Part shown: positions 1-6,320 of the stretch, in pieces
How positions within the stretch are numbered: position 1 is the first letter of the stretch
Layout of the letters: every line of letters begins with the position of its first letter
NCBI GenBank assembly: GCA_900550765.1
Contig: URTC01000020.1
Coordinates: forward strand, 1 to 12,103
Source: an uncultured Clostridia bacterium
Lineage (GTDB): Bacteria > Bacillota > Clostridia > Christensenellales > QALW01
Length of the DNA stretch: 12,103 nt
Direction of reading: 5' to 3'
Program-made: the position numbers and the translations under genes
The notes under the pieces: generated by a model
What the model was told of the DNA's origin: nothing
The model's input: the letters and a program-made list of their open reading frames with translations, nothing else
Database searches by the model: none

Positions 1-6
1 AGCCAT
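1..6 (-). CDS. 5' end (first two codons) of a leftward gene cut by the window edge
   Basis: Read on the minus strand, the first six bases are ATG GCT (Met-Ala). They are preceded 7 nt upstream by TAAGGAG (positions 20-14), a strong Shine-Dalgarno site. A near-consensus promoter lies further upstream on the same strand (TTGACA at 74-69, 17-bp spacer, TATACT at 51-46). Together these support a genuine start codon facing left, divergent from the SDR operon. The product cannot be named from two codons. A gene divergent from a catabolic-type operon is often its regulator, its transporter or another pathway enzyme, but that is inference only. Confidence 0.7.
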
Positions 7-20
7 AGTGCTTCTCCTTA

Positions 21-50
21 AAATAGTATCGTTTTCATTTTAAATAGTAT
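21..50 (-). promoter_or_regulatory. Candidate operator: cre-like site plus a 21-bp-spaced direct repeat
   Basis: On the minus strand, positions 38-24 read ATGAAAACGATACTA, one mismatch from the relaxed catabolite-responsive element WTGNAANCGNWNNCW bound by CcpA-type LacI-family regulators. The plus strand also carries AAATAGTAT twice, at 21-29 and 42-50, exactly 21 bp (two helical turns) apart. One copy overlaps the leftward -10 box and the other lies just inside the leftward transcript. The position suits repression of the leftward gene. The site could belong to CcpA or to a local LacI-type repressor. Confidence 0.4.
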
Positions 51-74
51 AATCTATTGAAAAAGGCCTGTCAA
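46..74 (-). promoter_or_regulatory. Sigma-A-type promoter for the leftward gene at position 6
   Basis: The minus strand carries TTGACA (74-69), a 17-bp spacer and TATACT (51-46), giving a predicted start near position 39 and a short leader before the ribosome binding site at 20-14. The -35 is a perfect consensus match and the -10 matches five of six bases. It is interleaved with the rightward promoter, so the two polymerases could not bind at the same time. Confidence 0.7.
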
Positions 75-85
75 CCGACTATACT
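57..85 (+). promoter_or_regulatory. Sigma-A-type promoter for the SDR operon
   Basis: TTGAAA (57-62), a 17-bp spacer and TATACT (80-85) predict initiation near 92, immediately before the AAGGAGGA ribosome binding site at 93-100. The leader would be only about 15 nt. A second rightward TATAAT at 48-53 has no good -35 partner. The -35 of the opposing promoter (69-74) lies inside this promoter's spacer. Confidence 0.6.
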
Positions 86-106
86 GATTACCAAGGAGGA
101 ATTCAA

Positions 107-859
107 ATGGATTTTGCAAACAAAACTTGTCTTATTACCGGCGGCGCCTCTGGTATGGGATTTTTAGCCGGACAATGTTTTTCCGAAAACGGTGCAAACA
201 TCGTACTGGCAGACATCGACGAAGCCGCTCTTGAAAACAAAGTCGGGCAGATTCGCCAAAATGGCGGAAAATGCATAGGCGCGGTATGTGACGTGCGGAA
301 TTATGCGCAGGTACTGCGTACCCGAGATACCGCAGTAAAAGCCTTTGGTTCTGTAGATATTCTATTAAATTGCGCCGGCGGTGCTTCCACGCGTGTGCTG
401 AACTGCCCACAGAAAGAATTTAAGGATATTCCCATTGAAATCTTTGACTGGGGAATCGATGTAAATTTTAAAGGCACTTTTTATTTCAGTCATGCCGTCA
501 TGCAGCAAATGGCAAAACAAAAGAGCGGCGTCATTCTCAATTTCGGTTCAATCACCGGCGAAGAGGGCTGTGAAACGAACATTGACTATTCAGCCTGCAA
601 AAGCGGTATTATGTACGGCATGACAAAATCACTGGCCCTTTACGGTGCCAAATATAACGTGCGTGTTTGCTGTATTTCCCCCGGCCCCGTATTAACTCGG
701 CCAGGCATGGCCGCTATGAAAACTTTGCTGGGGCGTGCAGCGCAGCCGCAGGAAATTATCAATCTGGCACTCTATTTGGCCTCAGAGAAAGCCGCCTTTA
801 TTACAGGGGAAAATATTCTGATTGATGGCGGACGCAACCTTTTGCGCAATAAGGAGTAA
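107..859 (+). CDS. Short-chain dehydrogenase/reductase (SDR), NAD-type
   Basis: A classical 250-residue SDR that probably interconverts an alcohol and a ketone with NAD(H) in the cytoplasm. The Rossmann glycine motif TGGASGMG is at residues 11-18. An acidic residue ends beta-2 (D36), which favours NAD over NADP. D62, the NCAG motif (88-91) and N120 are in place. The catalytic Ser148, Tyr161 and Lys165 (YSACK) are all present, followed by the SPGPV turn (191-195) and the C-terminal ITGENILIDGG. The substrate loop between PG and LGRAA is short. The start is fixed by AAGGAGGA six nt upstream. It is the first gene of an operon with the AroD-like and MDR genes, and its stop lies next to the next gene's ribosome binding site. 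The family is FabG-like, but sugar, polyol or steroid alcohol dehydrogenases look the same at this level, so the substrate is unknown. Confidence 0.9.
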   Translation: MDFANKTCLITGGASGMGFLAGQCFSENGANIVLADIDEAALENKVGQIRQNGGKCIGAVCDVRNYAQVLRTRDTAVKAFGSVDILLNCAGGASTRVLNCPQKEFKDIPIEIFDWGIDVNFKGTFYFSHAVMQQMAKQKSGVILNFGSITGEEGCETNIDYSACKSGIMYGMTKSLALYGAKYNVRVCCISPGPVLTRPGMAAMKTLLGRAAQPQEIINLALYLASEKAAFITGENILIDGGRNLLRNKE

Positions 860-863
860 CATT

Positions 864-1652
864 ATGAAGCCTACATTTTTAAACCGTGAAAAGCCGCTTT
901 TAACAAATATGATTCAGGCTGAAACACCTGAGGCATGCATTTCCACTGCAAGAGAAGCCATTTTTGACGGTGCCGACGCCTTCGGTCTTCAGCTTTGCCA
1001 GATGAGACCAGAATACCGAACAGAAAAAAATTATCAGGACATTTTTTCTTATATGGAAGACCGCCCGGTTTATCTGACCAATTACCGTAACGGCTTTAGT
1101 AAACACTGCAGCGACGAAGAACGTGCCGAAGAACTGATGCTTGCACTGAAAGCCGGTGGGACGCTTTGTGATATCATGGGAGATTATTTTGATCCCTCGC
1201 CCCTGGAGCTGACCGAAAATCCTCAAGCCATAGACCGGCAAAAAAAGCTGATCGATCAGATCCATTCCCTCGGCGGTGAAGTACTGATGTCCTCTCATAC
1301 CTTGTGTTTTCTTCCGGCGGAGAAAGTCCTTCAAATTGCCAAAGCCCACGAAAACCGCGGTGCGGACATTGTAAAAATCGTAACCGCCTCTAACAGCGAA
1401 GAAGAGCTTTTGGAAAATCTAAAGCTCTGTTCCCTGCTCAAACAGGAACTCAGGGTACCGTATTTGTTTTTATCCGTAGGCCCCTATTGTAAAATCCACC
1501 GCATTGTGGGACCTATGTTAGGCTGCTGTATGTGGCTCTGCGTACAGCGCTACGATGCTCTATCTACCAAAAATCAGCCCCTTCTGCGGGCCACGCGGGA
1601 GGGTATTCATCATTTTGACTATAAACCGGATCGAGAGAGAGAAAATTTATGA
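864..1652 (+). CDS. Divergent type I 3-dehydroquinase-like (AroD-fold) protein
   Basis: A 262-residue protein with the layout of type I 3-dehydroquinate dehydratase (class I aldolase-like TIM barrel). The catalytic His is H145 (MSSH), the Schiff-base lysine is K171 (GADIVKI) and the substrate-binding Arg is R213 (IHRI). A second Arg, R75 (TNYR), fits the conserved TFR position. By contrast, the ExR motif near residue 45 and the Glu of the RxxxEGG segment are not visible: here the text reads GLQLCQM and YRNGFSK. A water elimination through an imine is therefore plausible, but the substrate is probably not 3-dehydroquinate. ATG 864 is chosen over upstream starts because AAGGAG (851-856) abuts the SDR stop with normal spacing. 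The stop overlaps the next ATG by 4 nt. An aldolase-like role is the main alternative. Confidence 0.75.
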   Translation: MKPTFLNREKPLLTNMIQAETPEACISTAREAIFDGADAFGLQLCQMRPEYRTEKNYQDIFSYMEDRPVYLTNYRNGFSKHCSDEERAEELMLALKAGGTLCDIMGDYFDPSPLELTENPQAIDRQKKLIDQIHSLGGEVLMSSHTLCFLPAEKVLQIAKAHENRGADIVKIVTASNSEEELLENLKLCSLLKQELRVPYLFLSVGPYCKIHRIVGPMLGCCMWLCVQRYDALSTKNQPLLRATREGIHHFDYKPDRERENL

Positions 1653-2620
1653 AAGTTATTTTAGTAAACGAGCAAAAAGAACTGTTTTTTTCCCAAGTAC
1701 CGCTTCCGCAGATCTCTTCTGCACAGGTATTAATCGAAACGCATTATGCAGCGCTGAACCGTGCGGACCTGATGCAGCGCGCTGGTGACTATCCGCCGCC
1801 CGAAGGCGCTCCGGAATGGATGGGCCTGGAGATTTCCGGCATCGTTTGTAAAATAGGTGACGCAGCAAAGAAAAACAGCGGACTGGCGGTAGGCGACAGA
1901 GTTTGTGCTCTGCTTGGCGGAGGCGGATATGCAGAATATGCCGCAGTTGATTATCCTATGGTTATGAAAGTCCCGGATTGCCTCTCGCTTGCGCAGGCTT
2001 CCGCCATTCCCGAGGGTTATGCGACCGCATACCTGAACCTTTTTACAGAGGGAAAACTGCAAAAAAATGAAACCGTTCTGGTCCATGCCGGAGCAAGCGG
2101 CGTAGGCATTGCCGTACAGCAGATTGCAAAGGCCTACGGTGCTAAGGTCTTTGCAACAGTTCGCAGCGATGAAAAAGCCCTAAAAATCAAAAAATTCGGT
2201 GCTGACCAAATCATCAACAGCCAAACTACCAACATGATCACTTTTTTTGAACAGCATCCTGTCGATCTGGTTATCGACTGTGTAGGCGGTAATTTAATGG
2301 GCCAGTGTTTTGAAAAGCTGAACCGGTATGGCCGCTGGATCATGATCGCCGCATTGGGTGGGGATCTTACGCAGATCTATTTAAAGCAAGTGTACAAAAA
2401 AGGGCTGCGTCTGATCGGAAGCACGCTGCGTAGCCGGCCAAATGAGATAAAGGCCCAAATTTTAAATTCTCTGCAAAGTGAGATCTTTCCTTACTTTGAA
2501 AACGAAAGCATCCGTCCCGAGATTTTTCAAATCCTTAACTGGGAAAATGCGGAAGAGGCTCACCGTCTGATGCAGAAAAATCAAAATACCGGTAAAATCA
2601 TTTTAAAAATTAAGGCATAA
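1649..2620 (+). CDS. Zinc-independent MDR / NAD(P)H:quinone oxidoreductase (PIG3/TP53I3-like)
   Basis: A 323-residue medium-chain reductase. The N-terminal GroES-like domain has the LNRADLMQRAGDYPPP signature (36-51), typical of the PIG3/QOR branch. The nucleotide-binding Rossmann fold has AGASGVG at 147-153, then VIDCVGG (208-214) and GSTLRSR (257-263). The cysteine and histidine zinc ligands of alcohol dehydrogenases are absent. The family reduces quinones or alpha,beta-unsaturated ketones with NAD(P)H. The ATG overlaps the upstream TGA (ATGA, 1649-1652) and only a weak GAGAGAG precedes it, so translation is probably coupled to the AroD-like gene. In this operon an enone-reducing role is attractive but inferred. 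A general detoxification reductase is the alternative. Confidence 0.88.
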   Translation: MKVILVNEQKELFFSQVPLPQISSAQVLIETHYAALNRADLMQRAGDYPPPEGAPEWMGLEISGIVCKIGDAAKKNSGLAVGDRVCALLGGGGYAEYAAVDYPMVMKVPDCLSLAQASAIPEGYATAYLNLFTEGKLQKNETVLVHAGASGVGIAVQQIAKAYGAKVFATVRSDEKALKIKKFGADQIINSQTTNMITFFEQHPVDLVIDCVGGNLMGQCFEKLNRYGRWIMIAALGGDLTQIYLKQVYKKGLRLIGSTLRSRPNEIKAQILNSLQSEIFPYFENESIRPEIFQILNWENAEEAHRLMQKNQNTGKIILKIKA

Positions 2621-2633
2621 GACCTTTTGAAAC

Positions 2634-2669
2634 AAAAAACTTCTCTGCGCAAGCCAGAGAAGTTTTTTT
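2634..2669. terminator. Bidirectional intrinsic terminator between convergent genes
   Basis: A 10-bp perfect stem (AACTTCTCTG at 2638-2647, CAGAGAAGTT at 2655-2664) closes a 7-nt loop. It is flanked by an A-run on the left (2634-2639) and a T-run on the right (2663-2669), so it can serve both the rightward MDR operon and the leftward DUF4363 gene. Confidence 0.9.
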
Positions 2670-2692
2670 ACCGATATTTTAATAGCAACATT

Positions 2693-3040
2693 TTATAAAA
2701 TATTATCTAAAGAAAAGGTGTTCCGTTCCGCTATATGCTTAAACATTTCCATTGCCAGCTTTTTAGATTCCATAAATTCATCATAATCATAAACGATCTC
2801 CACCTGCATGGCCCAAAGATATTGATTCAGCAAATCAATTTCGCCATGATCGATCACAAGTTCAGCAATTGAGCTGCGCTTGCTCCACGCCTCCGTTAAT
2901 TCTTCAATATCCTGCTGTGTTTCACAGGCTTCCAGCTGCGCAAGCATCTCATCAGTCAATGTATTAATATACAGATCAGAAAAAACAGCGCCGGCAGCAA
3001 AAACAACCGTAAACGCCAGAATAATAATCAGGTTCCGCAT
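2693..3040 (-). CDS. DUF4363 family membrane-anchored protein
   Basis: A 115-residue protein with one N-terminal hydrophobic segment (about residues 3-21), either a membrane anchor or an uncleaved signal, followed by a predicted extracytoplasmic helical domain. The spacing of W52, the IDHGEID segment (63-69) and the C-terminal F-LDNI end matches my knowledge of DUF4363, a small clostridial family usually found directly after a YetF/DUF421 gene. ATG 3040 follows AAGGAGG with a 4-nt gap, and the gene overlaps the end of yetF by 13 nt on the same strand. No biochemical function is established. A partner role for YetF in the membrane is inferred from the conserved pairing. Confidence 0.8.
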   Translation of the reverse strand: MRNLIIILAFTVVFAAGAVFSDLYINTLTDEMLAQLEACETQQDIEELTEAWSKRSSIAELVIDHGEIDLLNQYLWAMQVEIVYDYDEFMESKKLAMEMFKHIAERNTFSLDNIL

Positions 3041-3732
3041 GGTTCCTCCTTTATGACCGGGTCCTTCCCCGCCCCGTGAATATAAAATTTTTCTTTATCA
3101 TAGGTCAAAAGCAAGATCTCCTTTTCGTTCCGAAAGCCCGCCTTCTCGATATTTTTCTTAAGCCACTGTTCGGATTTTTGGATAAAAACAAGATTCTCCT
3201 TTTGAATGGTTCCATCCATAACCAATACGACCGGCGCCTCCTCCTGGGGTGGTGTAAAAGAAAGATCGTCCGGTACCATGGGACGGAAAGCGCTTTTTTG
3301 AATAATACTGATCTCGCCGTTGGTTTCCAGAACTGCATAATAAACCTGCGCAACATCAAAAATATCTTTTGAACGCAGCTGCTCTAACAAATCATTAATC
3401 GTATAGCGCACCGCGCGCAAAGAATCCTCCAAAATAACACCGCGTTCGATCAGCATACGGGGTTTTCCGCATATCAGCCGCCGCATTTTTACAGATTTTA
3501 ACGAAAGCAGTGAAAGTGCCACACCCGCGATCAGCAAAACATAAATAGGAAGGATCCCCCATAAAAGCGGCGTATTGATATCCGACATCGGCGTTGTTGC
3601 CAGATCTGCCGCAATCAAAGTAAGCGCAAACTCATAAGGCTGCAGCTGACCGATCTGTCTCTTGCCCATTAAACGCATCATAATAAGCAGTGCAATAAAC
3701 AAAATAAGCGTACGCATAATTATATTTGCCAA
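3028..3732 (-). CDS. YetF-like DUF421 membrane protein
   Basis: A three-helix membrane protein with a cytoplasmic C-terminal domain. Conserved DUF421 features are RLMGKRQIGQLQPYEF after the first helix, the ADLATTPM segment, a third helix, then GKPRMLIERG, LRAVRYTINDLLEQLR and a YAVLETNGEISII strand. YetF proteins are linked to membrane and spore properties in Bacillus, but no activity is settled. I prefer the TTG at 3732 because GAGGTG (3744-3739) lies 6 nt upstream, giving 234 residues beginning with the first helix as homologues do. An in-frame ATG at 3777 would add 15 residues but has no ribosome binding site. It forms an operon with the DUF4363 gene. Confidence 0.85.
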   Translation of the reverse strand: MANIIMRTLILFIALLIMMRLMGKRQIGQLQPYEFALTLIAADLATTPMSDINTPLLWGILPIYVLLIAGVALSLLSLKSVKMRRLICGKPRMLIERGVILEDSLRAVRYTINDLLEQLRSKDIFDVAQVYYAVLETNGEISIIQKSAFRPMVPDDLSFTPPQEEAPVVLVMDGTIQKENLVFIQKSEQWLKKNIEKAGFRNEKEILLLTYDKEKFYIHGAGKDPVIKEEPCGT

Positions 3733-3809
3733 TTTCAACACCTCGCTGTTGCAGTATTCCCCAATCTGTCGAACCATAAACAGAAAATTAAAAAAAGGAA
3801 AATAAAATG

Positions 3810-3821
3810 ATTGTATACAAT
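3810..3821. promoter_or_regulatory. 12-bp perfect palindrome in the yetF / SH3b divergent intergenic region
   Basis: Positions 3810-3821 read ATTGTATACAAT, a perfect inverted repeat. Half-sites of the TTGTATAC type resemble operators of FadR-subfamily GntR regulators, though this is resemblance only. TTGTAT (3811-3816) could also act as the -35 of the rightward promoter, with TATGAT at 3832-3837 or 3837-3842 as a -10, but the spacings (15 or 20 bp) are poor. The site lies between two divergent starts, so it could control either unit. Confidence 0.3.
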
Positions 3822-3873
3822 TTTCGTGAAATATGATATGATACCTATAGAAAAGAATAGGAGGGGTCTGCCT

Positions 3874-4719
3874 GTGGATGAAAAACTAAAAAGGGCGATC
3901 TTTTATATATTAACAAGACTGACGGCCGTAATTGTCGTAGCAGGCATTGTCATAGGGTTCTTTTTTTCAAGCATGAAAACATCAAATGTATATTTTTTGC
4001 TCAACGATGCACTCAAGGCCCGGTTGGATATTATTCTTTTGGGCAGCGATATTGAGGATAATTCCCGATTTTTTTCGTATAATTATATGCAAAGTCAGGA
4101 ATATGCGCCGCTCAAAGAAAATTACAGTCTCTATATCATCAGCAACTACGGACACAAACTTAGTTACAGCAACCTGTTTGTATGGCCTTGGCAGCGCACA
4201 AAAACCGTAACGGTGCGCGAAGCGGTATTCGCCATCAACGGTGAACTGGATACAACTAAAATCAGCAAAGCCGATGCAATGGCACACGATGTTTATAACA
4301 TTCCCGCTTGGAACGACAGCGTTTATAAAGTAAAACTTATTTATGAAAACGGCGCTTGGCTGATTGATTCCATTACCCGAAAGGGTGATTATAACTATGA
4401 GCCGGTAAAGACCCACGATCTTACCGATGAACAGATTGAAGCATTAAAAACACCGCAGCCAACCCCCACCATGGAACCTGTTCCTACTGAGATCGGCGCC
4501 ACTGAACCTCCTTTAAACCGTTCGGCAATTATCAGTACCCCAATCGCAGGTACCACGGTGAACCTGCGGGAAGGCCCTGCAACGGCCTATAAAATATTGG
4601 CCGAGCTGCGCTCCGGCGATAGGGTAACGGTAACCGACGAAACCGACGGCTGGTATTATGTAACCCTTGAAGACGGAACCAAGGGATATATAAGCGGTTA
4701 TTATATTTTATTTGAATGA
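3874..4719 (+). CDS. Membrane-anchored SH3b-domain protein
   Basis: A 281-residue protein. The start is the GTG at 3874, seven nt after AGGAGGGG (3859-3866); a TTG further upstream at 3811 lies in the promoter region and is rejected. Layout: a short basic cytoplasmic N-terminus, one transmembrane helix (about 11-33), and an extracytoplasmic domain (about 36-180) whose end, VYKVKLIYENGAWLIDSI, resembles an NTF2-like fold. A Pro/Thr linker (193-214) follows, then a bacterial SH3b domain (224-281) with the typical VNLREGPATAYKIL, GDRVTV and GYISGYYI strands. SH3b domains commonly bind peptidoglycan. The VanW-like gene follows after 13 nt, implying a joint envelope role. The middle domain is not firmly identified. 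Confidence 0.82.
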   Translation: MDEKLKRAIFYILTRLTAVIVVAGIVIGFFFSSMKTSNVYFLLNDALKARLDIILLGSDIEDNSRFFSYNYMQSQEYAPLKENYSLYIISNYGHKLSYSNLFVWPWQRTKTVTVREAVFAINGELDTTKISKADAMAHDVYNIPAWNDSVYKVKLIYENGAWLIDSITRKGDYNYEPVKTHDLTDEQIEALKTPQPTPTMEPVPTEIGATEPPLNRSAIISTPIAGTTVNLREGPATAYKILAELRSGDRVTVTDETDGWYYVTLEDGTKGYISGYYILFE

Positions 4720-4732
4720 TGGGAAGTATTCG

Positions 4733-6235
4733 ATGAAGCATTTAAAAATTTTTGAGGGCGACAAGGGCTTTTATCATCTGGTCACCCTGCTGATCTGCCT
4801 TGGCATTATCGTAGCGGTCAGTGTGGTTCTGCTCATTTGCTATATCACACAGGCATCTGCCCAGGATAAGACCAATCGGCTCGTAGCCTCGGCCGACGAA
4901 TACAATGAGATCTATTTTTCTGACAGAATCCTAAAGGGCGTAACGGTCTCTGGCTACGATATCGGCGGTATGACTAAAACAGAAGCCAGAGAGTATCTTG
5001 CTGGCTGTGTAGATTACGATATCAGTGTTTCCGAGCTTATTATGAAATACGGTGAAAAACAGTGGATAATCGACAGAGATAAATTTCTGCTGGCCGTTGA
5101 CGTAGATTACGCCGTAGAACGAGCCTGGGAGATCGGGCGTGTAGGTACTACGCAGGAGCGTACGGAAGCACTGAATACTCTTAACAGCGGGCAAACGATC
5201 GATATTTCTGCCACGGTGGTATCAGATCCCTCCTTTATTATGGCCGAACTGGAGGCTATTAAAGAAGAAATCGATATTAAAAAGAAAAACGCCACCGTCA
5301 GCTTTCACTATGATAACGGCCCTAAATACTCCTATACCGATGAAGTTGTAGGCAGCAGTTTGGACGTAGATAAGGCTTACGAAGAAATTTGCCAGTTGAT
5401 TCAGCAAAATCAAGCAACCATTGAATACGAGCTGAAGCCGGATCCCGTGCAGCCCGAAATCCGCCGCAGCGACCTTGAAAAAGAATACCAGTTAGTAGCC
5501 AGTTACCGCACCTATATTTCCAGTACAAATAACGGCCGCAGAAAAAATATCACCATTGCACTGGAATGCTTCAACGAACGGGTATGGATGCCAGGCGAAA
5601 CGCTGTCCTTTAACCAGTGGGTAGGAGAACGTACCGCCGAAAAGGGGTGTGCCGACGGCGTATATATCAATGACCAGCAGCTCTATGATGAAACCATGGG
5701 CGGCGGAATCTGCCAGGTCTCCACGACGATTTATTACTGCGCGCTGCTGTGCGGAGCCAATATGGTAGGACGGAATGCGCCCATTGAAATCACCGAAAGA
5801 CGTCCTCACTCCTGGCCTTCGGTCTATATTCCGGCAGGGCTTGACGCCACGGTCAGCTGGCCGCATACGGATCTTAAACTTTACAACAACAACCAAACCC
5901 CGTATTTTATACGCACCTATATGTCTGCCACCTATGTAAACGTGGAAATTTACGGTATGCCGCTGCCGAATGACGCCAAAGTGACCATAGAAACCGAAAC
6001 GATAGAAACCATACCGCCGGGAGATCCGGAATACATTGAAGATACCAAAAACGAGCATAATCTTGCTCCGGGCCAGACTAAGCTGGCGCAGGAGGCACGC
6101 ACGGGCTATTCAATCAATGTTTATCAAATATGGAGCGAGCCCGGCAAAGAGCCGATTAAAACACTTTTGATGGTTTCAAAATACAATGCGATCCCGGCAA
6201 AATATTATATCGGCGTTGCACCGGCTGCATCGTAA
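4733..6235 (+). CDS. VanW / YoaR-like membrane-anchored envelope protein
   Basis: A 500-residue protein with one N-terminal transmembrane helix (about 16-38) and a large outer part. Residues about 60-235 hold two alpha/beta repeats resembling the peptidoglycan-binding-4 (YoaR N-terminal) domain. The VanW domain follows (about 252-408) with its hallmark segments: TNNGRRKNI, PGETLSFN, the strictly conserved GGGICQVSTT (323-332) and RRPHSWPSVYIP. The end (about 410-495) looks like a degenerate G5-type beta domain. VanW proteins occur beside some vancomycin-resistance operons but are widespread in clostridia, and their activity is unknown; no other van genes are present, so resistance should not be inferred. 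ATG 4733 is chosen because GGGAAG (4721-4726) lies 6 nt upstream. It is co-transcribed with the SH3b gene. No terminator is evident after it. Confidence 0.88.
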   Translation: MKHLKIFEGDKGFYHLVTLLICLGIIVAVSVVLLICYITQASAQDKTNRLVASADEYNEIYFSDRILKGVTVSGYDIGGMTKTEAREYLAGCVDYDISVSELIMKYGEKQWIIDRDKFLLAVDVDYAVERAWEIGRVGTTQERTEALNTLNSGQTIDISATVVSDPSFIMAELEAIKEEIDIKKKNATVSFHYDNGPKYSYTDEVVGSSLDVDKAYEEICQLIQQNQATIEYELKPDPVQPEIRRSDLEKEYQLVASYRTYISSTNNGRRKNITIALECFNERVWMPGETLSFNQWVGERTAEKGCADGVYINDQQLYDETMGGGICQVSTTIYYCALLCGANMVGRNAPIEITERRPHSWPSVYIPAGLDATVSWPHTDLKLYNNNQTPYFIRTYMSATYVNVEIYGMPLPNDAKVTIETETIETIPPGDPEYIEDTKNEHNLAPGQTKLAQEARTGYSINVYQIWSEPGKEPIKTLLMVSKYNAIPAKYYIGVAPAAS

Positions 6236-6256
6236 AGAATTCTGCACAACTTTGTC

Positions 6257-6285
6257 TTTACAAAATAATTTTGATAAGGTATAAT
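6257..6285 (+). promoter_or_regulatory. Sigma-A-type promoter of rhaA
   Basis: TTTACA (6257-6262), a 17-bp spacer and TATAAT (6280-6285) give a near-consensus promoter starting near 6292, with the rhaA ribosome binding site AGGAG at 6307-6311. I see no clear inverted-repeat operator or cre site here, so any rhamnose response must use a site I cannot recognise. Confidence 0.75.
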
Positions 6286-6320
6286 GACTATAATCTATAA
6301 AATTACAGGAGAGTATAACG

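Noticed and set aside
5492..6058. Leftward 188-codon open frame inside the VanW-like gene
   Set aside because: It is antisense to the conserved VanW domain; its Gly/Arg/Phe-rich product has no recognisable features.
4733..6235. Vancomycin resistance locus
   Set aside because: VanW-domain proteins are widespread in clostridia; no vanHAX, vanRS or vanY-type gene is present in the window.
6280..6300. Tandem TATAAT-like boxes upstream of rhaA as multiple promoters or an operator
   Set aside because: Only the first box (6280-6285) has a properly spaced -35; the others fit ordinary AT-rich leader sequence.
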